A stretch of DNA of 7,688 bases, from the NCBI GenBank assembly GCA_964531165.1, contig CAZHEA010000121.1, positions 1 to 7,688 on the forward strand. Reading direction: 5' to 3'. Under the pieces are notes generated by a model. It did no database searches. It was not told the origin of the DNA and saw only the letters and a program-made list of their open reading frames with translations. Origin of the DNA: SZUA-229 sp964531165 (lineage in GTDB: Bacteria; Pseudomonadota; Gammaproteobacteria; SZUA-229). The translations under genes and the position numbers were made by a program. Below are positions 1 through 5,982 of this stretch, piece after piece (the first letter of the stretch is position 1; each line of letters opens with the position of its first letter).

Positions 1-1605
1 TTTACCGGTATTCTGGCTCGCCACATATTCTTCATACGGGCCGCGAAAATCAATAATGCCATTTTCTGTCATATCGAGTACGCGGGTTGCTAGTGATGAA
101 ACAAACTCACGGTCATGGCTGACAAATATTAATGTGCCCGGATAGTTTTCCAGCGCCAGATTTAATGATTCAATCGATTCCATATCCATGTGGTTGGTTG
201 GCTCATCTAATAATAAAATATTATTTTTCTGCAACATTAATTTGCCGAACAGCATGCGACCCTGTTCACCACCGGATAAAACTTTAACCGATTTTGTAAT
301 GTCATCCTGTGAAAACAATAAGCGCCCCAGTGCACTACGAATTACTTGTTCGTCATCTTTTTCCTGACCCCATTCACTCATCCAGTCGATCAGGGTGCTT
401 TCTTTTTCGAAGTCAGCTGCGTGGTCCTGTGCGTAATAACCTAAGTCTGAATTTTCAGACCATTTAATTTTTCCGGCAGTGGCGTCTAAATCGCCGTACA
501 GGCATCTTAACAAGGTGGTTTTACCAATGCCGTTGGGGCCAATAATAGCAATGCGTTCACCGACTTCAGCCATTAAGTTGAAATCTTTAATGACTTCATT
601 ATTCGTTTCGCCATTAGAAAAAGTTTTGCTGAGATGCTCTATTTCTAAAGCGGTACGGTGAAGTTTTTTGTCCTCAACAAACTGAATGAACGGGTTTTTA
701 CGGCTTGAGGGTTTAACTTCATCGAGGGAAATTTTATCTAACTTTTTAGCGCGAGAGGTAGCCTGTTTTGATTTGGATGCATTGGCTGAGAAGCGGCTAA
801 CAAAAGCTTTAAGTTCAGCAATTTCAGCCGATTTTTTTGCGTTATTAGAAAGTAACTGTTCCTGTACCTGTGTTGAAGCCGTCATGTACTCATCGTAGTT
901 GCCGGGGTACATGCGAATTTCACCGTAGTCTAAATCTGCCATATGGGTGCATACACTGTTTAAAAAGTGTCTGTCATGGGAGATGATTATCATGGTGCAG
1001 TTACGGGCGTTTAAAATGCCTTCCAGCCAGTTGATGGTTTTTATATCGAGATGGTTGGTGGGTTCGTCGAGCAGCATAATATCCGGCTCGGAAAATAATA
1101 CCTGCGCCAGTAGTACACGTAATTTCCAGCCAGCAGCCACGGCGGACATCAGGCCGTAATGTTGCTCAACTGGAATGCCGACACCGAGTAATAACTCACC
1201 GGCGCGAGCTTCGGCTGTGTAGCCGTCCATTTCTGCAAACTCGGCTTCTAAATCGCCGGCACGAATACCGTCTGCTTCAGTCATCTCCGGGTTGGCATAA
1301 ATAGCATCTTTCTCAGACTTTACTTTCCATAGGTCTTCATGGCCCATCAATACGGTATCAATAACCGAATACTTCTCGTAGGCAAACTGATCCTGCTTTA
1401 ATTTACCAATGCGTTCATTCGGGTCTTTAGACACATTGCCCGCGGTAGCTTCCAGGTCACCACCTAAAATTTTCATAAAGGTGGATTTACCACAACCGTT
1501 TGCGCCGATTAAGCCGTAGCGATTGCCATCTGAAAATTTGACGGAAACGTTTTCAAAAAGTGGCTTAGAGCCAAATTGCATGGTGATGTTTGCTGTTGTT
1601 AGCAC
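1..1605 (-). CDS. ybiT: ABC-F family ATPase, YbiT type (3' end cut by window edge)
   Basis: Cytosolic ABC-F protein with two fused ATPase domains and no membrane segment; the family acts on the ribosome as a translation factor. The frame is open for 535 codons from GTG at 1605 to the window edge; E. coli YbiT has about 530 residues, so only the last few codons and the stop should be missing. Domain 1 has Walker A GANGCGKST at 34-42, a degenerate signature around GWKLR (159-163) and Walker B/D-loop DEPTNHLD at 180-187. Domain 2 has Walker A GPNGIGKTT at 356-364, signature LSGGEQGR at 443-450 and DEPTNHMD at 467-474. The linker between them is charged and Lys-rich. The opening LTTANITMQFGSKPLFEN matches YbiT closely. 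The GTG start is chosen because that N-terminus is conserved and AGGA lies 9 nt upstream. It lies 123 nt downstream of rhlE on the same strand, so read-through is possible. Identification as YbiT rather than Uup or EttA is firm. Confidence 0.95.
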   Translation of the reverse strand, partial: MLTTANITMQFGSKPLFENVSVKFSDGNRYGLIGANGCGKSTFMKILGGDLEATAGNVSKDPNERIGKLKQDQFAYEKYSVIDTVLMGHEDLWKVKSEKDAIYANPEMTEADGIRAGDLEAEFAEMDGYTAEARAGELLLGVGIPVEQHYGLMSAVAAGWKLRVLLAQVLFSEPDIMLLDEPTNHLDIKTINWLEGILNARNCTMIIISHDRHFLNSVCTHMADLDYGEIRMYPGNYDEYMTASTQVQEQLLSNNAKKSAEIAELKAFVSRFSANASKSKQATSRAKKLDKISLDEVKPSSRKNPFIQFVEDKKLHRTALEIEHLSKTFSNGETNNEVIKDFNLMAEVGERIAIIGPNGIGKTTLLRCLYGDLDATAGKIKWSENSDLGYYAQDHAADFEKESTLIDWMSEWGQEKDDEQVIRSALGRLLFSQDDITKSVKVLSGGEQGRMLFGKLMLQKNNILLLDEPTNHMDMESIESLNLALENYPGTLIFVSHDREFVSSLATRVLDMTENGIIDFRGPYEEYVASQNTGK

Positions 1606-1706
1606 TGTTTTAATTCCTAAAATTAGTTTTTATCAGATGTGTAATGTGGCATCTAACTTTAAACTTAAAAAAATGTTTAGAGATATAACAAAACTATTTT
1701 TCGTTT

Positions 1707-1730
1707 AATCTCATTTTAAAAAATCAGATT
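1707..1730 (-). terminator. AT-rich palindrome at the rhlE stop, possible weak terminator
   Basis: AATCT and AGATT arms (1707-1711, 1726-1730) enclose inner ATTTT/AAAAT arms (1713-1717, 1720-1724), with one mismatched position per side. It begins at the rhlE stop codon. It is AT-rich and lacks a clean U tract afterwards, so it may only slow or stabilise rather than terminate. The rest of the 1606-1728 gap is AT-rich, and I see no convincing separate promoter for the ybiT gene in it. Confidence 0.25.
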
Positions 1731-3027
1731 ACGCCGCTTCAGTTCTTCGGCGTCGTTGATTGCCGCCTGAACTTTTTCCATTACCGGACGGGCGTCTATT
1801 CTGTTGGCCGCCACGGCTATTGCCGCCTCTGCCGCGTTGACCACCACGTCCGCCGCCGCGACCATTTTGAATCGGCTCGGCTTTAATGCTCGGGTCAGGC
1901 GTAAAGCCATCAATAATGACCTGTTCTATATCGCGTTTCATTAAACGTTCAATATCTTTAAGTAGCTTTAGCTCATCCACGCACACTAGTGACATGGCTT
2001 CACCTTCGTTACCGGCACGGCCGGTACGGCCAATGCGATGTATATAATCTTCCGGTACATTCGGCAGTTCATAATTTACAACATGTGGCAGCTGGTCGAT
2101 ATCAATGCCACGCGCGGCAATGTCAGTTGCGACTAATACGCGGATTTTTCCGGATTTAAAATCGGCCAGTGCTTTAGTTCTTGCGCCCTGGCTTTTATTG
2201 CCGTGAATAGCGGCGGCACTTATGCCGTCGGTTCCGAGTTGTTCAACTAAGCGATTGCAGCCATGTTTGGTGCGATTAAATACCAGCACCTGTTGCCAGT
2301 TATTCTGGCCAATTAACAGTGACAGTAATTCACGTTTACGTTTTTTATCTACCGGGTGAACGACTTGTGAAACGGTTTCGGTGGCCGCGTTAACCCGTGC
2401 GACTTCAATTAATGTCGGGTTGTGTAATAAGCCATTCGCCAGTTTCTTAATATCGTTAGAAAATGTAGCGGAGAATAATAAGGTTTGTTTCTGTTTTGGT
2501 ACCAGTGCCAGTACTTTGCGAATATCGTGAATAAAGCCCATATCTAACATACGGTCGGCTTCATCTAATACCAGAATTTCCAGCTTTGATAAATCAAGGG
2601 TGTTCTGGCCGACGTGGTCTAATAAACGACCCGGTGTCGCTACTAAAATATCGATACCGTTACGCAGTTTTTTAATCTGCGGGTTAATGCTGACACCACC
2701 AAAAATTACCGTGGAACGTAAGGGTAAGTGTTTGCCGTATTCTTCAACGCTTTCTGCAACCTGTGCCGCGAGTTCACGGGTAGGCGTTAATACCAGTGCG
2801 CGAATCGCTTTGCCTTTCTGGTGCTTGTCGGCTTGCATTAAATTTTCTAATAAAGGCAGGGTAAAGCCAGCAGTTTTGCCGGTGCCGGTTTGTGCGCCAC
2901 CCATTAAATCTTTGCCTTCAAGAATTGGCGGGATAGCTTGTAATTGTATTGGGGAGGGTGTGGTGTAGCCTTTTTCGGCAACCGCACGCAATAATTCAGC
3001 CCGCAGGCCGAGGGTTTCAAATGACAT
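1729..3027 (-). CDS. rhlE: ATP-dependent RNA helicase RhlE (DEAD box)
   Basis: Cytosolic DEAD-box RNA helicase that unwinds short RNA duplexes using ATP; RhlE proteins act in ribosome assembly and RNA turnover. All family motifs are present in 432 residues: Q motif region GYTTPSPIQ (20-28), motif I AQTGTGKT (45-52), Ia PTRELAAQ (82-89), GG (110-111), TPGR (131-134), DEAD (155-158), SAT (186-188), motif V ATDIAARGIDI (300-310) and motif VI HRIGRTGR (330-337). The phrases FGGVSINPQ, MGFIHDIR and DPSIKAEPIQNGR are characteristic of RhlE rather than SrmB, DeaD or RhlB. Residues 390-425 form an RGG/Gln/Asn-rich basic tail, likely disordered and RNA-binding. The ATG at 3027 gives the conserved MSFETLGL start and has AAAGAGAA at 3037-3044 as ribosome binding site. 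The probable promoter lies about 170 nt upstream, leaving a long structured leader. dsbB is divergent. Confidence 0.97.
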   Translation of the reverse strand: MSFETLGLRAELLRAVAEKGYTTPSPIQLQAIPPILEGKDLMGGAQTGTGKTAGFTLPLLENLMQADKHQKGKAIRALVLTPTRELAAQVAESVEEYGKHLPLRSTVIFGGVSINPQIKKLRNGIDILVATPGRLLDHVGQNTLDLSKLEILVLDEADRMLDMGFIHDIRKVLALVPKQKQTLLFSATFSNDIKKLANGLLHNPTLIEVARVNAATETVSQVVHPVDKKRKRELLSLLIGQNNWQQVLVFNRTKHGCNRLVEQLGTDGISAAAIHGNKSQGARTKALADFKSGKIRVLVATDIAARGIDIDQLPHVVNYELPNVPEDYIHRIGRTGRAGNEGEAMSLVCVDELKLLKDIERLMKRDIEQVIIDGFTPDPSIKAEPIQNGRGGGRGGQRGRGGNSRGGQQNRRPSGNGKSSGGNQRRRRTEAA

Positions 3028-3096
3028 CTATTATGGTTCTCTTTGGTATCTGCCCATCCATACAGCGCGATGGCGTGTTATGGGACGGTCGAGGCG

Positions 3097-3115
3097 GAAA
3101 CAGTTAATTTGTTTC
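3097..3115 (-). other. leader hairpin C of rhlE
   Basis: GAAACA (3097-3102) and TGTTTC (3110-3115) form a perfect 6-bp inverted repeat with a 7-nt AT-rich loop. It is the weakest and most start-proximal of three stem-loops in the probable rhlE 5' untranslated region. Formation as RNA is inferred. Confidence 0.4.
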
Positions 3116-3138
3116 GAGCTGAGTAAAGCATGAATACA

Positions 3139-3158
3139 GGTGCAGACCGAGGTGCACC
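3139..3158 (-). other. leader hairpin B of rhlE
   Basis: GGTGCA (3139-3144) and TGCACC (3153-3158) form a perfect 6-bp inverted repeat around an 8-nt loop. It lies between hairpins A and C in the probable rhlE leader. Confidence 0.45.
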
Positions 3159-3166
3159 GTACAGTA

Positions 3167-3185
3167 GCAGTGGTGTGTCCACTGC
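3167..3185 (-). other. leader hairpin A of rhlE
   Basis: GCAGTGG (3167-3173) and CCACTGC (3179-3185) form a perfect 7-bp, GC-rich inverted repeat with a 5-nt loop. If transcription starts about 7 nt past the -10 box, this stem lies within a few nucleotides of the 5' end of the rhlE mRNA, where a stem-loop would be expected to slow 5'-dependent decay. An operator for the divergent dsbB/rhlE region is the alternative reading. Confidence 0.5.
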
Positions 3186-3198
3186 AATTTGTGGGCGC

Positions 3199-3204
3199 AT
3201 TATA
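3199..3204 (-). promoter_or_regulatory. probable -10 box of the rhlE promoter
   Basis: Reading the minus strand, this is a perfect TATAAT hexamer followed by a GC-rich GCGCCC stretch, about 170 bp upstream of the rhlE start. The -35 region is poor: GTGGCT at 17-bp spacing, far from TTGACA. The match is to the sigma-70 consensus only; the start point near 3192 is inferred. Confidence 0.45.
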
Positions 3205-3272
3205 CATGAATGGCTAATATAAGCCACTTTTAATAATGAGATATGTTGTGTAGTCGACAGACGCATAAATAC

Positions 3273-3302
3273 TTGATTTTACGGCTTTAAACCGTCGATA
3301 AT
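3273..3302 (+). promoter_or_regulatory. possible dsbB promoter with a dyad in its spacer
   Basis: TTGATT (3273-3278) and GATAAT (3297-3302) are separated by 18 bp and end just upstream of the dsbB ATG at 3309. If used, the mRNA would be leaderless or nearly so. The spacer contains an imperfect palindrome ACGGCTTTAAACCGT (3281-3295, one mismatched pair), which could bind a regulator. Nothing else in the rhlE-dsbB gap looks like a plus-strand promoter this good, but the evidence is only sequence resemblance. Confidence 0.3.
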
Positions 3303-3308
3303 GGGGCT

Positions 3309-3824
3309 ATGAACGCTATTAACAGATTATCAGATATTTCCCGCTCGCCGCTCTACTGGCTCACCTATATTGTTGGTGGGCTGAGTTTGTTAGTGGTGGC
3401 ACTCATTTACCAGTATGTCTTTGAAGAGCTGCCCTGTGTGGTGTGTATTCAGATACGCCTCTGGATTTCATTATTAATTCTGGTTGCAGTTATGGGGCTG
3501 ATACTACGGAAGTATTTTGTCGGTAATATGCTGTCTCAACTGGCTGTGGTGTTTGTTGCGGCAGGCTTAATTGAGCGAAGTTATTTATTGCTGGGTACGG
3601 AAAAGGGCTTTGTGTTTGCCGACTGTGGTTTTAATGCCGGTCTGCCTGCATGGTTTGCCATTGAGCAATGGCTACCGTGGCTGTTTCAGGTAGAAGCTTC
3701 CTGTGGTTATACGCCGGAACTATTATTTGGTGTCACCATGGCGGAGGCGTTGATGGTGATGTCAGTGGTGCTGGCATTCGTCAGTGGTGTGGTGCTACTG
3801 ACTTCATGGGTGAGCAAAAAATAA
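3309..3824 (+). CDS. dsbB: disulfide bond formation protein DsbB
   Basis: Inner-membrane oxidase that takes electrons from the periplasmic thiol oxidase DsbA and passes them to quinone. The 171-residue protein matches the family length (E. coli 176). Four hydrophobic segments are visible at about 16-36, 48-67, 74-95 and 142-166. The first redox pair is CVVC (43-46) and the second is C106 and C132, matching E. coli C41/C44 and C104/C130. Arg50 falls where E. coli has Arg48, important for quinone use. The ATG at 3309 gives a normal-length N-terminus but lacks a well-placed Shine-Dalgarno sequence; GGGG sits only 2 nt upstream. No dsbA is nearby, so its partner must be encoded elsewhere. It is divergent from rhlE and convergent with the TIGR02647 gene. 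DsbI-like paralogues are unlikely given length and cysteine spacing. Confidence 0.93.
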   Translation: MNAINRLSDISRSPLYWLTYIVGGLSLLVVALIYQYVFEELPCVVCIQIRLWISLLILVAVMGLILRKYFVGNMLSQLAVVFVAAGLIERSYLLLGTEKGFVFADCGFNAGLPAWFAIEQWLPWLFQVEASCGYTPELLFGVTMAEALMVMSVVLAFVSGVVLLTSWVSKK

Positions 3825-3871
3825 TAAGCACCGTTGGTATCGTATTGAGTTGATGGCCGAACCGGTTGTCG

Positions 3872-4126
3872 TTAGCTGGCTATATTTTCATGGTGTGGGG
3901 CCAGCATTAAAATAAGTGACTGTGCATGTTCGGCGGCGCGTCTGCCAAGCTCGGTCAGGTAGCCTCCGTCAATAGCTGTCACAAGGCCTTTATCAAACAG
4001 GCGTTCGACAGCTTCTATTTTGTCTTCTTCTGCGCTGGAATGAATTTTTATGCCCTGCTGAGTTGAATCAAGGCTGTATTGAATTAATATGTCCAGCTCT
4101 GACATATGATCTTTTGTATAGTGCAT
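3872..4126 (-). CDS. TIGR02647 family small protein of unknown function
   Basis: Short soluble protein of 84 residues. The run from ELDILIQYSLDSTQQGIKIH through RLFDKGLVTAIDGGYLTELGRRAAEHAQ matches my recollection of the TIGR02647 family of gammaproteobacteria, whose function is not established. The GL-(x)n-DGGYLTELG pattern looks like the wing and last helix of a small winged-helix fold, so DNA binding is possible but is inference only. The frame is open further, to ATG 4189 (105 residues). I choose ATG 4126 because family members start a few residues before the ELxIL segment and because GGA lies 7 nt upstream. The upstream ATGs at 4189 and 4138 have no ribosome binding site. It converges on dsbB across 47 bp and diverges from arfB. 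Confidence 0.8.
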   Translation of the reverse strand: MHYTKDHMSELDILIQYSLDSTQQGIKIHSSAEEDKIEAVERLFDKGLVTAIDGGYLTELGRRAAEHAQSLILMLAPHHENIAS

Positions 4127-4209
4127 ATTGGTATCCATGATGTTGGAATTTAAATAGGCTAAGATGCCCTGATGTTTATAATATATCATACAATTGTGTG
4201 GTTTTTACG

Positions 4210-4230
4210 CATTCCATTCGATAAGGAATG
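4210..4230. promoter_or_regulatory. inverted repeat in the TIGR02647/arfB divergent region
   Basis: CATTCC (4210-4215) and GGAATG (4225-4230) form a perfect 6-bp dyad with a 9-bp AT-rich centre, roughly midway between the two divergent genes. Its position suits an operator, but no regulator is identified. The remainder of 4127-4282 is AT-rich, with no promoter I would assign confidently. Confidence 0.3.
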
Positions 4231-4282
4231 TAAATAATTTGATCTGTATTAACTATACATAAAATGGCTGAAGATAATAATT

Positions 4283-4708
4283 ATGTTGCGCATTTCTAAC
4301 ACGGTGATGTTGCCTGATAATGAGATTGAATTAACCGCGATTCGGGCACAGGGGGCGGGCGGGCAAAATGTTAATAAGGTGTCCAGCGCAATACATTTGC
4401 GTTTTGATATTCAGCAATCTTCTTTACCTGTATTTTATAAAGAAAGGCTATTGCAATTAAAAGACCGGCGCATTACTAAAGATGGCGTGATTATTATAAA
4501 AGCTCAGTGCTTTAGAACGCAGGAAAAAAACAGGGAAGATGCACTTCAGCGGTTGTGCGAAATAATAAAGCGGGTTTCAGTCATGCAGGTAAAGCGCATC
4601 GCCACTAAGCCGGGTAGAGCCGCTAAAGCACGGCGGGTGGATAATAAAACCCGTCGCGGAAAAGCCAAACAGCTGAGGGGCAAGGTGCGGGTTACAGATG
4701 GAGGATAA
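4283..4708 (+). CDS. arfB: alternative ribosome-rescue peptidyl-tRNA hydrolase ArfB (YaeJ)
   Basis: Releases peptides from ribosomes stalled on mRNA lacking a stop codon, acting as a backup to tmRNA. The 141 residues match the E. coli protein (140) along their length. The catalytic loop RAQGAGGQNVNK places GGQ at 26-28, the same position as in E. coli, and VSSAIHLRFDIQQSSLP and GVIIIKAQCFRTQEKNREDAL continue the release-factor-like domain. After about residue 100 comes the Lys/Arg-rich tail (KPGRAAKARR, TRRGKAKQLRGKVR) that enters the empty mRNA channel of the ribosome. The short length and this tail separate it from RF1/RF2. The ATG at 4283 aligns with the family N-terminus; only a weak GAAG lies upstream. 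It is monocistronic, divergent from the TIGR02647 gene and convergent with the NYN gene. Confidence 0.96.
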   Translation: MLRISNTVMLPDNEIELTAIRAQGAGGQNVNKVSSAIHLRFDIQQSSLPVFYKERLLQLKDRRITKDGVIIIKAQCFRTQEKNREDALQRLCEIIKRVSVMQVKRIATKPGRAAKARRVDNKTRRGKAKQLRGKVRVTDGG

Positions 4709-4724
4709 CGCAGGCTTGATTCGT

Positions 4725-4749
4725 GATTAATCCAGTTTTCGGGTTAATC
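4725..4749 (+). terminator. stem-loop downstream of arfB
   Basis: GATTAATCC (4725-4733) pairs with GGGTTAATC (4741-4749) through nine pairs, one a U-G wobble, around a 7-nt loop. It starts 16 nt past the arfB stop. The wobble only pairs in plus-strand RNA, which points to arfB rather than the convergent NYN gene. No U tract follows, so it may be a 3' stabiliser or Rho-assisted end. The hexamer TTAATC recurs twice on the right side. Confidence 0.4.
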
Positions 4750-4772
4750 TGAAATTAATCTGTAGAGCTCGA

Positions 4773-5246
4773 TTACATCAGCATATTTTCAGTAATCGGA
4801 TGAAATGCACCGGTGGCTTTTATCAATGAATTAGCGGTAAGCTGTGGTACGCCATAGACTTCCGTGCTCACGCCATAACTGTTGCTGACCTTGTCTAGTA
4901 GTAAATCAAAATCGCCATCGCCGGAAAGTAGAATAATGGTGTCTACATCTTTGGCGGCATCTAAAACATCTATGGTAATGCCGACATCCCAGTCGCCTTT
5001 TGCAGAACCATCGCTGCGTTGAATATAGGGTTTAAGTTTTACCGTGAATCCGATATGTTTCAATGCGTCCTGAAATTTAATTTGTTTGTCGTCATGGCGC
5101 TGAGTTGCATAGGCAAAGGCGTAACAGATGTCGCCCTGTGCATTTATCTTTTTCCAAAATTCGCGATAATTAAACGACCGGCCGTAGGTGTCGCGAGTGG
5201 TGTAATAAATATTTTGAACATCAACAAATAGAGCGATTTTTTTCAC
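4773..5246 (-). CDS. NYN domain (LabA/DUF88-like) predicted ribonuclease
   Basis: Cytosolic protein of 157 residues made of a single NYN domain, a PIN-like fold expected to cut RNA using metal ions held by conserved acidic residues. The signature features are FVDVQNI (Asp9, Asn12), KGDWDVGITIDV (Asp85, Asp87, Asp93) and SGDGDFDLL (Asp110, Asp112). Each matches the usual active-site acids, so it should be catalytically competent. The substrate is unknown for this group. The start is GTG at 5246, not ATG, and lies 7 nt past the stop of the DUF6174-like gene with no clear Shine-Dalgarno sequence. Translation is therefore probably coupled to that gene. The MKKIALFVDVQN N-terminus is typical of the family, so this start is secure. 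Many gammaproteobacteria carry very similar stand-alone proteins. Confidence 0.88.
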   Translation of the reverse strand: MKKIALFVDVQNIYYTTRDTYGRSFNYREFWKKINAQGDICYAFAYATQRHDDKQIKFQDALKHIGFTVKLKPYIQRSDGSAKGDWDVGITIDVLDAAKDVDTIILLSGDGDFDLLLDKVSNSYGVSTEVYGVPQLTANSLIKATGAFHPITENMLM

Positions 5247-5253
5247 TTTTTAA

Positions 5254-5778
5254 CTAGTTGTCATATTGTTCTTTGACGAGAAGGTTTAAATTGTTGATAT
5301 TAATATTGGTTTCGTCATCTGCCAGTCGTTTGTTTGGATCGATGAAGATTTTTGACGGGAAACCCAGATGTCTGTCATGATCAATGTAAGCTTTATCCAG
5401 TGGTTTTTTTAATGTGTCATTTATAAAAGTGACATATTCATCTATGGTTTTGTATTTTTCAAATTCAATTTCGTCCAGTGGCAGATTGCCTTTATCCAGA
5501 TCGAGCACTTTTACAATGCGATTGTTATATACAAATACCTGTGCGCGCTTGGCAATATCACAAAAACACTTATTTATAACGGTATATGTATAGCTGCTAA
5601 TGTTGTTCAGTTTCCATGTGTCGCGAACGTTAACGGCAATAGCCAGGTTCTGATAATCGATGGCTACGATATTGTATTCGTCTGTTGAATTTATCGTTGA
5701 CAGATGTTGGTCAGCAAGTAGAGAAGGTAAATAAGATAAAAGTATGAAGATAAAAAATAACGGCTTGATTGTGGACAT
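5254..5778 (-). CDS. secreted DUF6174-like protein
   Basis: Protein of 174 residues with a signal peptide: basic Lys5, hydrophobic core at about 7-21 and likely cleavage after Ala22 (SLLA-DQ). There is no lipobox cysteine at the cleavage site, so it should be soluble in the periplasm or outside. The mature part has SSYTYTVINKCFCD (61-74, Cys71 and Cys73), a short V-x-V-x-NN-R-I-V-K-V strand, YKTIDEYVTFI (109-119), GFPSKIFID (139-147) and ADDE (153-156). This order resembles the DUF6174 family (W...SYxYT...CFC, YxTIDxLF, GFPxxIxID, ADDE), whose role is unknown. It is the first gene of a pair with the NYN gene 7 nt downstream. The ATG at 5778 is supported by the signal peptide; AAAGAG lies about 9 nt upstream. 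Confidence 0.75.
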   Translation of the reverse strand: MSTIKPLFFIFILLSYLPSLLADQHLSTINSTDEYNIVAIDYQNLAIAVNVRDTWKLNNISSYTYTVINKCFCDIAKRAQVFVYNNRIVKVLDLDKGNLPLDEIEFEKYKTIDEYVTFINDTLKKPLDKAYIDHDRHLGFPSKIFIDPNKRLADDETNININNLNLLVKEQYDN

Positions 5779-5821
5779 AAGGAATAACTCTTTAAAAATT
5801 TAAGATGCTTCATGGTCAAAA

Positions 5822-5843
5822 ATAGTCGGGATCATCTGACTAT
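5822..5843. promoter_or_regulatory. inverted repeat upstream of the DUF6174-like gene
   Basis: ATAGTC (5822-5827) and GACTAT (5838-5843) form a perfect 6-bp dyad with a 10-bp centre, 44 bp ahead of the start codon. It is placed where an operator for the two-gene unit could sit. A minus-strand TATAAG lies next to it at 5844-5849 as a possible but weak -10 box. Confidence 0.3.
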
Positions 5844-5939
5844 CTTATACCTGAATTTAGTTGAGTTCTATCTATGTTTTTCTGGTTGAATCAAGCGTCG
5901 CTCAGTTAAGCAGATATGATTTTGAAATTCATTGAGTTT

Positions 5940-5977
5940 ATTCGCACAAAGTCCGGGTTAAGCGGCTTTGCGCGAAT
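5940..5977 (-). terminator. long stem-loop just past the metalloprotease stop
   Basis: Arms 5940-5951 and 5966-5977 pair over 12 positions with a single mismatch (5946/5971), and a further CCG/CGG can pair inside. It starts 5 nt beyond the stop of the metalloprotease gene. No U run follows on either strand, so it is either a Rho-assisted or processed 3' end or an mRNA-stabilising hairpin. No plus-strand gene ends nearby. Confidence 0.5.
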
Positions 5978-5982
5978 AGTCG

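Noticed and set aside
479..1159. Three plus-strand open frames of 60-70 codons
   Set aside because: All are antisense shadows of the YbiT-type gene, which has complete ABC-F motifs.
1800..1865. Repeat array of CCGCC-like units
   Set aside because: This is the codon-level echo of the RGG-rich tail of RhlE, not an independent DNA repeat.
2600..2968. 122-codon plus-strand open frame
   Set aside because: It is antisense to the conserved helicase core of rhlE; its cysteine- and proline-rich product resembles no protein I know.
3078..3266. A 62-codon minus-strand open frame in the rhlE-dsbB gap as a small gene or upstream ORF
   Set aside because: No ribosome binding site or recognisable sequence, and its start lies upstream of the TATAAT box, so it would not be in the rhlE transcript.
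3825..3871. Bidirectional terminator between dsbB and the TIGR02647 gene
   Set aside because: The best pairing is a 6-bp stem relying on wobbles, with no adjacent T run; too weak to annotate.
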